Assembly: GCA_017546245.1 (NCBI GenBank)
Contig: JAFYXI010000035.1
Span: 1 to 52,984, forward strand
Source of the DNA: Clostridia bacterium
Lineage (GTDB): Bacteria; Bacillota; Clostridia; UBA1381; UBA9506
Direction of reading: 5' to 3'
DNA: 52,984 nt
Below the pieces are notes generated by a model. That model had not been told where the DNA came from. It saw only the letters and a program-made list of their open reading frames with translations, and ran no database searches. This document shows, in pieces, positions 9,632 to 18,636 of this stretch. The position numbers were made by a program, and so were the translations under genes. How positions within the stretch are numbered: the stretch's first letter is position 1; each line of letters starts with the position of its first letter.

Positions 9632-9826
9632 ATGAGAGTCGTAATAGATCGCTTTGAAGGCGAATTTGCTGTAGCTGAAATGCCTGACGGCAAAATGGTT
9701 AATGTGCCTAAGGTTTTGCTGCCGGAGGCTAAAGAGGGCGATGTTATAGAGATTACAGTAAACAAAAACGAAACCGAAAAGCTTAAAAATGAAATTTCTG
9801 AACTTATGGAATCTGTATGGGAATAA
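9632..9826 (+). CDS. DUF3006 domain protein
   Basis: This is a 64-residue all-beta protein beginning MRVVIDRFEGEFAVAEMPDG, the DUF3006 pattern, with a charged helical end (KNETEKLKNEISELMESV). It has no export signal. The start lies two bases after the stop of the MBL-fold gene, with GGTGG in that gene's last codons as the ribosome binding site, so the pair is translationally linked. The function of DUF3006 is unknown; the conserved pairing suggests an accessory role to the hydrolase. Confidence 0.85.
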   Translation: MRVVIDRFEGEFAVAEMPDGKMVNVPKVLLPEAKEGDVIEITVNKNETEKLKNEISELMESVWE

Positions 9827-9865
9827 AAAATCAGCTGTGTATTGATGCACACAGCTGATTTTTTT
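9825..9865. terminator. bidirectional terminator between DUF3006 and serA
   Basis: A 16-bp stem (9825-9840 with 9849-9864) around ATTGATGC has an A-run on one side and a T-run on the other. It can stop transcription from both converging units. Confidence 0.92.
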
Positions 9866-9881
9866 ATTTTATGTGTTTTAA

Positions 9882-11048
9882 CTATTTTATGATTCTTACA
9901 CCGAGAACACCGTCGATTGCAGAAATTTCAGCAATCATATCATTGGTAACATCACCGTCAATATCCATAATTGTATATGCATTTTCTTTTTTGCTCTTGT
10001 TAAGCATATGAAGAATATTAAGCTGTTTTTCTGCCATAATTGTTGAAAAACGGCTTAGCATATTAGGAACGTTCATATGGGCAATTGTTACGCGTGTCTG
10101 ACCGTCGCGAGCCATTTCGCAGTTCGGGAAGTTGACAGAGTTTGTAATATTTCCGTTTTCTAAATAATCCTTAAGCTCGTCAGCCGCCATCATTGCACAG
10201 TTATCCTCAGACTCGGGAGTAGATGCACCTAAGTGGGGGATGGCGATAACATTATCCATAGATAAAACAGCATCCGACGGGAAGTCAACAACGTAGCTTG
10301 CTACCTTGCCTTCTTCTAACGCAACAGCCATATGAGCCTCGTTAACTAAAGTTCCGCGAGCAAAATTTAAAATTCTTACTCCGTCTTTCATAAGTGCAAG
10401 TGTTTCTGAATTTATCATACCTGCCGTAGAATCGTTTGCCGGAACGTGTAAGGTGATATAATCGCAGTTTGCGTAAATGTCGTTAATGTCGGTTGCTTTT
10501 TTTATGCTTCTTGATAAGTGCCATGCTGCATCAATTGTCATATACGGGTCGTATCCGATAACCTCCATACCCAGATTATGAGCAGCATTTGCAACCATAA
10601 CACCGATAGCACCGAGTCCGATAACACCTAAGGTTTTACCCTTAATTTCAGGACCGACAAACTGACCTTTGCCTTTTTCGACAAGCTTTGCAACCTCTGC
10701 ACCTTTGCCGTGTAAAGTTTTTGCCCATTCAATACCGCCGACGATATTACGTGACGAAAGCAAAAGACCTGCAATTACAAGCTCTTTAACAGCATTTGCA
10801 TTTGCACCCGGTGTATTAAACACAACAATACCTTTTTCGGTGCATTTTTCAATCGGAATGTTATTCACACCGGCACCGGCACGTGCAACAGCTTTTAAGT
10901 TAGAGCCAAGCTCCATATCGTGCATTGAAAAGCTTCTTAAAATGATACCGTCGGGATTGCCGCAGGTATCGGAAACTGTGTAATTGTCTGCGTCAAATTT
11001 ATCAAGACCGCAGGCAGCTATTTTATTTAAGGTTAAAATATCAAACAT
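9882..11048 (-). CDS. serA: D-3-phosphoglycerate dehydrogenase
   Basis: This enzyme oxidises 3-phosphoglycerate to 3-phosphohydroxypyruvate with NAD, the first step of serine synthesis. The 388-residue protein has a split substrate-binding domain. The Rossmann fold contains GKTLGVIGLGAIGVMVANAA, and catalytic-site segments include NFARGTLVNEAHM and IPHLGASTPESEDN. A C-terminal ACT domain (about 315-388) suggests serine feedback control. The intervening domain of longer SerA forms is absent. A GTG at 11055-11057 is in frame, but GAGG is best spaced for the ATG at 11046-11048. It follows serC by 14 bases in one operon. Confidence 0.96.
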   Translation of the reverse strand: MFDILTLNKIAACGLDKFDADNYTVSDTCGNPDGIILRSFSMHDMELGSNLKAVARAGAGVNNIPIEKCTEKGIVVFNTPGANANAVKELVIAGLLLSSRNIVGGIEWAKTLHGKGAEVAKLVEKGKGQFVGPEIKGKTLGVIGLGAIGVMVANAAHNLGMEVIGYDPYMTIDAAWHLSRSIKKATDINDIYANCDYITLHVPANDSTAGMINSETLALMKDGVRILNFARGTLVNEAHMAVALEEGKVASYVVDFPSDAVLSMDNVIAIPHLGASTPESEDNCAMMAADELKDYLENGNITNSVNFPNCEMARDGQTRVTIAHMNVPNMLSRFSTIMAEKQLNILHMLNKSKKENAYTIMDIDGDVTNDMIAEISAIDGVLGVRIIK

Positions 11049-11062
11049 TTTAAGCACCTCGA

Positions 11063-12145
11063 TTATTTATTGTTTTCTTCAAATTCTTTCATAAACTCAA
11101 CTAATGCCTTAACACCTTCAACCGGCATTGCGTTATAAATGCTGGCACGCATACCGCCAACCGAGCGGTGACCCTTTAAGTTAACAAATCCGCGCGCTTT
11201 TGCTTCTTTTATAAATTTGGCATTAAGCTCATCAGAATCTGTTACAAAAGGAACATTCATTAATGAACGGTCTTCTTTTTCAACAGTACCGCGGAACATA
11301 GAAGAACTATCGAGATAATCATAAAGAATTTTAGCTTTTTCCTGATTGATTTTGTACATAGCATCAATTCCGCCCAATTCTTTAAGCCATTCAAACACTA
11401 ACATACACATATAAATTGCATAGGTCGGTGGAGTGTTGTACATAGAATCGTTATCTGCATGAATTTTATAATCAAACATTGTAGGTGTACCTTCTAATAC
11501 AGAACCGATTAAATCTTCGCGTATAATAACCACCGTAACACCGGCAGGACCCATATTCTTCTGCGCTCCGGCATAGAGCAGACCGAATTTAGATACGTCT
11601 ATCGGCTCTGACAAAGCGATAGAAGAAATATCGGCAACCAACGGAACGTCACCGGTATCGGGAAGGGTGGTGTAACGCGTACCGTAAATGGTGTTGTTAT
11701 ATGTGATGTGGAAGAAATCTGCATCTTTGTCAAATTTTGAAGCGTCAAGCTTGGGGATATAAGAGAAAATTTTATCCTCTGAGCTTGCTATTTTATTAAC
11801 AGAGCCGTATTTAGCAGCTTCGCTTGCAGCTTTTTTAGACCACTGACCTGTAATAACAAAATCTGCCTTTTTTGATTTTTTAAACAGATTTAACGGAATC
11901 ATTGCAAACTGGCTGGAAGCACCGCCCTGCAGGAATAATACCTTGTAGTTATCGGGAATGTTCATCAACTCGCGAAGAAGAGACTCTGCGCGACCGATAA
12001 TTGCTTCGTAATCTGCGCTGCGATGGCTCATCTCCATTACAGACATTCCGCATCCTTCGTAATCAATCATTTGTTTTGCAGCTTTTTCCAAAACTGCTTC
12101 CGGCAGCATAGATGGTCCTGCCGAAAAATTGTAAACTCTGCCCAT
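11063..12145 (-). CDS. serC: phosphoserine aminotransferase
   Basis: This PLP enzyme converts 3-phosphohydroxypyruvate and glutamate to phosphoserine. The 360-residue protein opens with VYNFSAGPSMLPEAVLEKA, has the FLQGGASSQFAMIPLNL cofactor-binding loop, and carries the PLP lysine in LLYAGAQKNMGPAGVTVVII. The C-terminal GHRSVGGMRASIYNAMP holds the substrate arginine. Length and motifs are standard. GGAGG precedes the ATG. With serA it makes the first two steps of serine synthesis; the phosphatase serB is not in the window. Confidence 0.97.
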   Translation of the reverse strand: MGRVYNFSAGPSMLPEAVLEKAAKQMIDYEGCGMSVMEMSHRSADYEAIIGRAESLLRELMNIPDNYKVLFLQGGASSQFAMIPLNLFKKSKKADFVITGQWSKKAASEAAKYGSVNKIASSEDKIFSYIPKLDASKFDKDADFFHITYNNTIYGTRYTTLPDTGDVPLVADISSIALSEPIDVSKFGLLYAGAQKNMGPAGVTVVIIREDLIGSVLEGTPTMFDYKIHADNDSMYNTPPTYAIYMCMLVFEWLKELGGIDAMYKINQEKAKILYDYLDSSSMFRGTVEKEDRSLMNVPFVTDSDELNAKFIKEAKARGFVNLKGHRSVGGMRASIYNAMPVEGVKALVEFMKEFEENNK

Positions 12146-12191
12146 TGTAAAATACCTCCACTATATAATTTAAATAAACATGATACACAAT

Positions 12192-12220
12192 ATTATATAC
12201 CAATGAGTAGTTTTCGTCAA
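12192..12220 (-). promoter_or_regulatory. promoter of serC-serA
   Basis: On the minus strand, TTGACG (12215-12220) and TATAAT (12192-12197) are 17 bases apart. The leader to serC is short, leaving no room for a T-box or other riboswitch. Confidence 0.8.
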
Positions 12221-12333
12221 CAAAAAATCGCCTTTTTTGTCTATTTTTTAACGAAATTAGCAGGTTAATCTAATTTTTACATAAATTTTTTTATAAAAAA
12301 GTTAAAAAACCTATTCCTTTTTTAAAAATTATA

Positions 12334-12342
12334 TGATAAAAT
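12334..12342 (+). promoter_or_regulatory. extended -10 promoter of the ferredoxin gene
   Basis: TGATAAAAT, a TGn extended -10, lies about 50 bases before the ferredoxin start. No good -35 is visible. Confidence 0.45.
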
Positions 12343-12391
12343 ATATACCGTCGAGTATTAATGACTTAAAAATATTTAGGAGGTGCAACAA

Positions 12392-12562
12392 ATGGCATAT
12401 GTAATTAATGATGAGTGCATCAGCTGCGGCGCTTGCGCATCTGAGTGTCCTGTATCTTGCATCAGCGAAGGCGACGGCAAATACGTAATCGATGCAGATA
12501 CCTGCATTGAGTGCGGTAACTGCGCAAATGTTTGCCCGGTCAGTGCTCCTGTTGCCGAGTAA
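12392..12562 (+). CDS. 2[4Fe-4S] ferredoxin, clostridial type
   Basis: This small 56-residue ORF starts at an ATG behind TAGGAGGTG. It holds two CxxCxxCxxxCP motifs, with cysteines at residues 9, 12, 15 and 19 and at 38, 41, 44 and 48. That is the full ligand set for two [4Fe-4S] clusters. Such ferredoxins carry low-potential electrons in anaerobes, for example to pyruvate oxidoreductase and hydrogenase. The gene is a single-gene transcript with its own terminator. An acidic composition fits high solubility and high expression. Confidence 0.97.
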   Translation: MAYVINDECISCGACASECPVSCISEGDGKYVIDADTCIECGNCANVCPVSAPVAE

Positions 12563-12575
12563 TTTATTAAAAAAT

Positions 12576-12610
12576 AAAAATTCCGCAGATTAATTTCTGC
12601 GGAATTTTTT
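12576..12610. terminator. bidirectional terminator between ferredoxin and citrate synthase
   Basis: A perfect 14-bp stem (12576-12589 with 12596-12609) has flanking A and T runs, placed between two converging genes. Confidence 0.93.
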
Positions 12611-12622
12611 ATATGAATTAAA

Positions 12623-13981
12623 TCATTTTCTTTCTGATAATTTTACATATTCCTTGCGTTTTGATACCGATTTGTACGCAGGTCTTATAATCTTTCCTGC
12701 ATTGGCTATTTCTTCAATTCGGTGTGCACTCCAACCTGCTATTCTTGATATTGCAAACAATGGAGTGTAAAGCTCTTGCGGAAGATTCAGCATTCGATAT
12801 ACAAAGCCGGAATAAAAATCTACATTAGCGCTTACTCCTTTATATATCTTTCTTACTTTGCCTATAACTTCGGGTGCAAGTCTTTCTACATTTGCATAAA
12901 GCATATATTCTTCATCAAGACCTTTTTCGTGTGCAAGCTGTTCAACATAGCTTTTAAATATAACAGCACGGGGGTCGGACAGCGAATATACAGCGTGTCC
13001 CATACCGTATATTAGACCTGAATGGTCAAATGCATCTTTATTTAAAATCTTTTCTAAGTATGAACTTATTTCGTCGTCGTTGTTCCAGTCAGATACATTT
13101 GCTTTTATATCTTCAAACATTTGTACAACCTTTATGTTAGCACCGCCGTGACGCGGTCCTTTTAAAGAGCTTAAGGATGCCACCGTGGAAGAATAAGTAT
13201 CGGTGCCGGATGAAGTAACAACGTGAGTTGTAAAGGTGGAGTTATTACCTCCGCCGTGTTCTGCGTGAAGAACTAAGGCAAGATCAAGAATTTTAGCTTC
13301 TAAATCAGTAAACTTATTATTCTTTCTGAGCATACGCAAAATATTTTCAGCTGTTGAAAAAGTAGGCTTTGGTTGACGTATCACCAGACTTTTCTTTTTA
13401 TAATAATGTGAATATGCACGATAACTGTAAACCGCAATTAAAGGCATTTGAGCAATTAATTGTATTGATTGACGAATAACATTATCGATAGAAATATCAT
13501 CGGCATTATTGTCGTAAGAGTAGAGTGTAAGCACACCTTTAGAAAGTGCGTTCATTAAATCCCGGCTGGGAGCACTCATAATTGTATCGCGAACAAATTC
13601 GTCAGGCAAAATCATATAACTTGCCAGAACGTCGCGGAATTCTTTGTATTCTTTCTCATCAGGCAGTTTTCCGAACATTAAAAGATAACATGTTTCTTCA
13701 AAACCATAGCGGTCATCTGCAACAAAGCCATTTACAATATCTTTAATATTAATACCGCGATAAAACAGCTCGCCTTCACAAGGAATCATATCGCAGTCAA
13801 CTGTTGTATATGAAATTATTTCAGAAATTTCTGTAAGACCTGCTAAAACACCTTTTCCGCTTATGTCGCGCAAACCACGCTTTACTTCGTATTTGCTATA
13901 AAGCTCTGAATCAATTATGCTGTTAGAAAGAGCCATTTCGCGATATTTTGATATTGCTTCATTTCTTTTTTTGTCAGTCAT
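12623..13981 (-). CDS. gltA: citrate synthase (citrate/2-methylcitrate synthase family)
   Basis: This enzyme condenses acetyl-CoA with oxaloacetate. The 452-residue product has the family active-site segments: DLALVLHAEHGGGNNSTF, then GPRHGGANIKV, GLIYGMGHAVYSLSDPRA with the catalytic histidine, and NVDFYSGFVYRMLNLP with the aspartate. The N-terminal extension (first 35 residues) and the GGGNNST variant are typical of a Firmicutes subgroup. No other TCA-cycle gene is nearby, so it may feed glutamate synthesis by an incomplete oxidative branch. Use of propionyl-CoA cannot be excluded from sequence. GAGG precedes the ATG by eight bases. Confidence 0.95.
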   Translation of the reverse strand: MTDKKRNEAISKYREMALSNSIIDSELYSKYEVKRGLRDISGKGVLAGLTEISEIISYTTVDCDMIPCEGELFYRGINIKDIVNGFVADDRYGFEETCYLLMFGKLPDEKEYKEFRDVLASYMILPDEFVRDTIMSAPSRDLMNALSKGVLTLYSYDNNADDISIDNVIRQSIQLIAQMPLIAVYSYRAYSHYYKKKSLVIRQPKPTFSTAENILRMLRKNNKFTDLEAKILDLALVLHAEHGGGNNSTFTTHVVTSSGTDTYSSTVASLSSLKGPRHGGANIKVVQMFEDIKANVSDWNNDDEISSYLEKILNKDAFDHSGLIYGMGHAVYSLSDPRAVIFKSYVEQLAHEKGLDEEYMLYANVERLAPEVIGKVRKIYKGVSANVDFYSGFVYRMLNLPQELYTPLFAISRIAGWSAHRIEEIANAGKIIRPAYKSVSKRKEYVKLSERK

Positions 13982-14015
13982 GATAATACCTCGCTTTCTG
14001 ATTTGTGGTGCATTT

Positions 14016-14044
14016 ATTTTAAAATATTATAAATATAAAATCAA
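14016..14044 (-). promoter_or_regulatory. promoter of citrate synthase
   Basis: On the minus strand, TTGATT (14039-14044) and TAAAAT (14016-14021) are spaced by 17 bases. Confidence 0.6.
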
Positions 14045-14135
14045 GTAAATATATAAAAAATTAACAATTTAATAATTATTAATATTTCGTATTGTTACAA
14101 TAATATTATATTATACAATTATATCCTTAATTTGC

Positions 14136-14164
14136 TTGACTTTGCTTTTAAAATAGTATAAAAT
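14136..14164 (+). promoter_or_regulatory. promoter of the first surface-protein gene
   Basis: TTGACT (14136-14141) and TAAAAT (14159-14164) are spaced by 17 bases. It lies about 85 bases upstream of the start at 14249. Confidence 0.7.
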
Positions 14165-14248
14165 AAAATAGAGTATATTTATGTATAAGGACGAGTGTGT
14201 CTAAATACAAAATTTTATGATTATACATACATTAAAGGAGCTGTAAGT

Positions 14249-17200
14249 ATGAATTTGCACAAAGTAAAAAGATTTATCTCGGCAATTGTTGTATTGTCGC
14301 TTTTAATGACTGTTTTTCCAACGGCATTTGCTGCTGACAATTACAGCAAGTACACAGACTTTCCGACCGGATGGTCAAAAACTGCTATGGAGCACGCTGT
14401 TGATAACGGTTTGCTTGCAGGTCGCAGCGACAGCACAATTAATCCGCACGACAAGCTTACAAGAGCTGAAATGGCAACTATTATTAACCGTGTGTTAGGT
14501 GCGACCGTAAAAGCAGATATATCTAACTATAAAGATGTTGCACCTGAAAGCTGGTATTATTCAGAATTTGCAAAATCTGCAAATATGAAAAACTTTATCG
14601 GAACATCTGATACAACGATGCATCCGGATGAATATATAACAAGAGAAGCTGTTTTTACAGTAATTGCAAGAACTCTTGTTTTAGAAACGGATGATTATTC
14701 GTCTCTTAAAAAATATCCTGACGGAGAAAAAGTATCTGACTGGGCTAAGAGCGCAGCAGCTGTTTTTGTTGAAAAAGGATATATTCAGGGTAATGACGAA
14801 GGTATGCTTTGTCCGTCCTGCCATATAAGCAGAGAAGAGTTTGCTCAGCTTATGTATAACATAATTAAAACATATTTTACAGAAACAGGTACATATAACA
14901 GAACAGGTCATGACAGTACCCTTATAAGAGCAACCGGCACTACATTAAAAGATGTAACTGTCGAAGGCGACCTTATTATCGGTGATGGTGTAGGCAACGG
15001 AACAGTAAATCTTAAAAACGTTGTAATTAACGGACGTCTTCTTTGCCGTGGTGGTGAAAAAGCGATTAAGCTTGAAAAAACCACAGTAAAAGAAGGAGTA
15101 GTTGTTTACGATGTTAACGGCACAGTACATTTTGATAACTACCGTACAGAAGAAGTGTTTAAAAACATCAGAATGATTACACCCGCAACATTCCGCAAAG
15201 GCGGTGGCAGCGGCGGCGGAAGATCGCATATAACTGAAGATGAGCCTACATATCATACTGTATATTTCCACAATAGTGTCGATCCTGAGGTTGAGCCGTT
15301 TAAGGTTGCTAAAATTGATACCAGCCTTGAAACAGAGAAGAAAAACCTTGCTCACATAAATCTTTCTCTTGATACTGTTTACGGAAATACAGGCTCTAAA
15401 AAAGTAAATACATATACCAGAAGCTCTTTAATGGATAATAATATATTTGAAGAAAACGAATATTCACACGATGTAGAAAAAGAATATTTATACGAAGAAT
15501 CTGCAGGAAACTGGAAAGAATTTACAGAAGAAACAACTATTGATAAAGACATTCACGTTTATTACGGAGCAAAGCATCTTGTTTTAGAAGCTACAGTTCC
15601 TGTTATAGATTACCCTTATTCAATAGAGCTTGTTTATGATTCAGAGTCCAGAATTGCTGATTCATTAAAAGACGGACTTATAGAAACAGGTAACACACTT
15701 GCAAATGCAAGAGGAATTATAGATGAGAAAGTTGCAGCTTTATACTCGCAACTCAATTCATCAACCGGTATGGTAGATGCAAGCGGCAACATTCTTGATA
15801 AAGATTATGGTTTAAAAATTATAGATGTAATCGACTACGATCAGATTCAGGGCGAAGTTAAAAAATATATAGACGAAATGCTTAATGGCTCTGCAGATGA
15901 CTTAAAAACAGTTATCGGTCTTTTTGATATTCCTACTTTGGTAGACCAAATTGGCGGAAAAGAGCTTATAAGCCTTATCAGCATTGACAGTATTCGTGCA
16001 ATGCTTAAAGAGGAATCCTTTAAAGCAGAAGCAATCGGATTTATTCAGGAAAAAATCAAATCAGATTCAACTGTAATTGAAAGTGTGTTAGCTAACGACA
16101 CAGCCAGAGAGTCTTTAATAGCTAATGCAACTAAAAACAATGCTTTTATTGCTAAGTTGATGGATTATGATGCATTTAAAGCTGAAATATTGAATGTAAT
16201 AAAAACCGAAACAATCAAAGAACAGCTTTTAGCACAGCTTGCAAAAGATAATGTTAAAAATGAAATACTCAGCATAATTAAAAATGATACAGGCTTTAAA
16301 AACAGCATTACTGACGCGGACGATGCTACAATAAGAAAAATGCTTGTAGGTGCTGTTGCAGAACCGGGTAAAGTTTATAATGACAACGACAGCACTTACG
16401 AAACTATGTCAGAGTCTGCTAAAAAGGTAAGAGATGCAGTTGTTGATATTGTTAAGAGCGATCCGGAATATGCAGCTTATAAGGATGAAATTGAAACCTT
16501 ACATGCTTACGAAGCTATTATCGGTCGTTATGTAACAGGCAGAAACCTTATTTCCGGCATCCGTGTTACTCAGGATAAATTAGCGATGATTGATGCTGTT
16601 GTAATTAAAGTTATCGGAAAATATTTCTCTTCGGATGAAAATGCAATGAATTCTGATTTGAGTGCAATCATCGACGGTGCAATCATTGAACTTGCGAAAA
16701 AATATGTAAACGGTGAAGAAATTGTTGAAGGTAATGAAGACAGCGATGCACAGATTAAAGAAATAATCGAGAAAAACATTATTGCATTCATTAAAGATTA
16801 TTTTGCAGATAACAGCAGCTTAGCAAACGATCCGGAAATTAAAAACTTTGCAGAAAGCATTAAAACTGAGTTTGTTGAAAAAGCAAAGAAAATTGATGTT
16901 AATACAATTAAACAACCTATCGTTGAATTTGTAACAGATCCAAACAATGGTGATGTTATTGATACTTTTGTTGTGGACAATTATGATTCGATTGTAGATA
17001 CAGTAGATAATGCGTTTATCGAGAACTACATTAACACAATGTCTGCTGAAGAAGCAAATGAGCTTGTAAAGAAATATGCTACGGTAGATATGATTGTAAC
17101 ACACATTACAGATTTAACACCGGAACAGCGTATTGAGCTTTCTAAGAAAATTGTTAAAATGCTTGACAACTACAAACCGTATCAAGACTTTATGAACGCA

Positions 17201-18556
17201 TTTAAGAATAAGAAAGATGTATTTGAAATCAACAAATCAAATACACATTTCGTTAAAGCAGTAGGTCAGGCGATTTACGGATTTAACTTTGACGAAATTC
17301 TCGGAATCTTAAAATCAAAAGGATTCGAGCCTCTTATTAACGTTTTAGGCGAAGACATTGTAAGTGATATGTTTGTAGCATCTAAAAATGATTATTGGAG
17401 AGGTCTTGAGCCAATCGTTAATGCAATTGAAGCATCAGAAGATGAAAATGCAAAAGGTTACTATACCACAAGTATGAACGTTGTAATTAATATTCCGCTC
17501 ATTCTTCACGGTATATACGAAAACTATGCAGATGACTTCAAAGCTAAGATAGCAGCTAACGAAATTTATGATTATGATAAAAATATATCATTACAGAAAT
17601 TTGCAAAGCTTGACTGGTTTAACATCGCAATAGGATATGATCCGGCGCGTATAAATGAAACAACCGGCGCAACAGGATACTATATAAGAGATTATATGGA
17701 TTACTATTGTGCGATGGTAGATATGTTTATTATCTACGATGATGCACTTTGCTTCTATGATACTGAAAATTATGACGATGCAAAACTTGTAGAAGTTAAA
17801 AAGAGCTTGACCAAAGAAGTGCTCAATATGCTTGAAAATCTTAATAATCTTTCTGATAACATCGAGCAGGGCAAACCGATTAAGGGCGACTTTACATTAG
17901 AAGATTTAATAAATAAGGTTGATTCTGTAAAAGCATCTTTAGGCGGAAATGGTTCAGGACCTGTAGCATCAATCGCTCCGGTTATAGATAATATGAAAAA
18001 TATTCTTACCAACTTAGGCGAAGGTAATTTGCCAAACGGATATACCTTAGATGATTTAACCTTGATAACAGAAAGACTTAAAAATGTAATTAACGGTATG
18101 AACGAAGGCGAATACGAAAGAATTAACAGTGCATTTAAAGACGTTATTTCAGCATCTATGAAAAAGCTTACGCAAATTGTAAATGAACTTGATGCAAGCG
18201 GAACAATTAACGGTACATCAATTGAAAGCATAATGTCAAAAATATCGGCTCTTAATGCTATTTACAGCAAATATTCAAGCTACTTCGAACGACTGATTTC
18301 AGTTCTTGCAGATGCAGATCTTGGATCAATGGATATTCCGTTTGATTCAAAGGAATTAGAAAACATTATTTTCGGCAGAGAAACCGAGAATGTGTTTAAC
18401 ATCGACAGAGCATTAAATGCTGTAAAGAGCAAGCTGGGCGAAAATGAAAAAACAGGATACGACAGCGGAATGTATATAATTGATCAATATTCAAAAGTCA
18501 TTACCGGAAACGAAACCGATTTCAGCGTATTCTTACAAAGAAGATTTTATAACTAA
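14249..18556 (+). CDS. S-layer homology protein with a long helical repeat-like body
   Basis: This is a 1435-residue secreted protein. A signal peptide (1-29, ending TAFAAD) is followed by three SLH domains (about 35-83, 88-140 and 148-200) that should bind cell-wall polymer. A short beta-helix-like segment (about 205-312) follows, with TLKDVTVEGDLIIGDG and VNLKNVVINGRLLC, then a glycine-rich hinge near 317-325. The remaining 1100 residues read as mostly alpha-helical, with repeated helices of 15-20 residues (such as SLIANATKNNAFIAKLMDYD), and I recognise no enzyme or binding domain in them. The third SLH has an unusual CPSC. The start at 14249 follows AAAGGAG; an upstream TTG-like extension at 14195 adds no signal sequence. 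Likely an envelope structural or adhesive protein. Confidence 0.85.
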   Translation: MNLHKVKRFISAIVVLSLLMTVFPTAFAADNYSKYTDFPTGWSKTAMEHAVDNGLLAGRSDSTINPHDKLTRAEMATIINRVLGATVKADISNYKDVAPESWYYSEFAKSANMKNFIGTSDTTMHPDEYITREAVFTVIARTLVLETDDYSSLKKYPDGEKVSDWAKSAAAVFVEKGYIQGNDEGMLCPSCHISREEFAQLMYNIIKTYFTETGTYNRTGHDSTLIRATGTTLKDVTVEGDLIIGDGVGNGTVNLKNVVINGRLLCRGGEKAIKLEKTTVKEGVVVYDVNGTVHFDNYRTEEVFKNIRMITPATFRKGGGSGGGRSHITEDEPTYHTVYFHNSVDPEVEPFKVAKIDTSLETEKKNLAHINLSLDTVYGNTGSKKVNTYTRSSLMDNNIFEENEYSHDVEKEYLYEESAGNWKEFTEETTIDKDIHVYYGAKHLVLEATVPVIDYPYSIELVYDSESRIADSLKDGLIETGNTLANARGIIDEKVAALYSQLNSSTGMVDASGNILDKDYGLKIIDVIDYDQIQGEVKKYIDEMLNGSADDLKTVIGLFDIPTLVDQIGGKELISLISIDSIRAMLKEESFKAEAIGFIQEKIKSDSTVIESVLANDTARESLIANATKNNAFIAKLMDYDAFKAEILNVIKTETIKEQLLAQLAKDNVKNEILSIIKNDTGFKNSITDADDATIRKMLVGAVAEPGKVYNDNDSTYETMSESAKKVRDAVVDIVKSDPEYAAYKDEIETLHAYEAIIGRYVTGRNLISGIRVTQDKLAMIDAVVIKVIGKYFSSDENAMNSDLSAIIDGAIIELAKKYVNGEEIVEGNEDSDAQIKEIIEKNIIAFIKDYFADNSSLANDPEIKNFAESIKTEFVEKAKKIDVNTIKQPIVEFVTDPNNGDVIDTFVVDNYDSIVDTVDNAFIENYINTMSAEEANELVKKYATVDMIVTHITDLTPEQRIELSKKIVKMLDNYKPYQDFMNAFKNKKDVFEINKSNTHFVKAVGQAIYGFNFDEILGILKSKGFEPLINVLGEDIVSDMFVASKNDYWRGLEPIVNAIEASEDENAKGYYTTSMNVVINIPLILHGIYENYADDFKAKIAANEIYDYDKNISLQKFAKLDWFNIAIGYDPARINETTGATGYYIRDYMDYYCAMVDMFIIYDDALCFYDTENYDDAKLVEVKKSLTKEVLNMLENLNNLSDNIEQGKPIKGDFTLEDLINKVDSVKASLGGNGSGPVASIAPVIDNMKNILTNLGEGNLPNGYTLDDLTLITERLKNVINGMNEGEYERINSAFKDVISASMKKLTQIVNELDASGTINGTSIESIMSKISALNAIYSKYSSYFERLISVLADADLGSMDIPFDSKELENIIFGRETENVFNIDRALNAVKSKLGENEKTGYDSGMYIIDQYSKVITGNETDFSVFLQRRFYN

Positions 18557-18565
18557 TTAAGCAGA

Positions 18566-18599
18566 ATATCCAACGGGAGAATAATCTCTCGTTGGATAT
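18566..18599 (+). other. strong hairpin between two SLH genes, no T-tract
   Basis: A 15-bp stem (18566-18580 with 18585-18599, one G-T pair) with an ATAA loop sits between the two genes but is followed by ATTCGCATAAAA, not a T-run. It may be a weak terminator, a stabiliser of the upstream mRNA 3' end, or an RNase processing site. Confidence 0.55.
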
Positions 18600-18636
18600 A
18601 TTCGCATAAAAAACGTCGTACTTTTTGGAGGAAAAT

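Noticed and set aside
12146-12220. T-box or serine riboswitch ahead of serC
   Set aside because: The promoter at 12192-12220 gives a leader of roughly 40 bases with no stem or TGGNACCGCG motif.
14195-14248. N-terminal extension of the SLH protein
   Set aside because: It adds 18 residues ahead of the signal peptide and has no ribosome site, whereas AAAGGAG fits the ATG at 14249.
17770-18231. 153-codon minus-strand frame opposite the long SLH gene
   Set aside because: Complement of helical repeat codons; no ribosome site.
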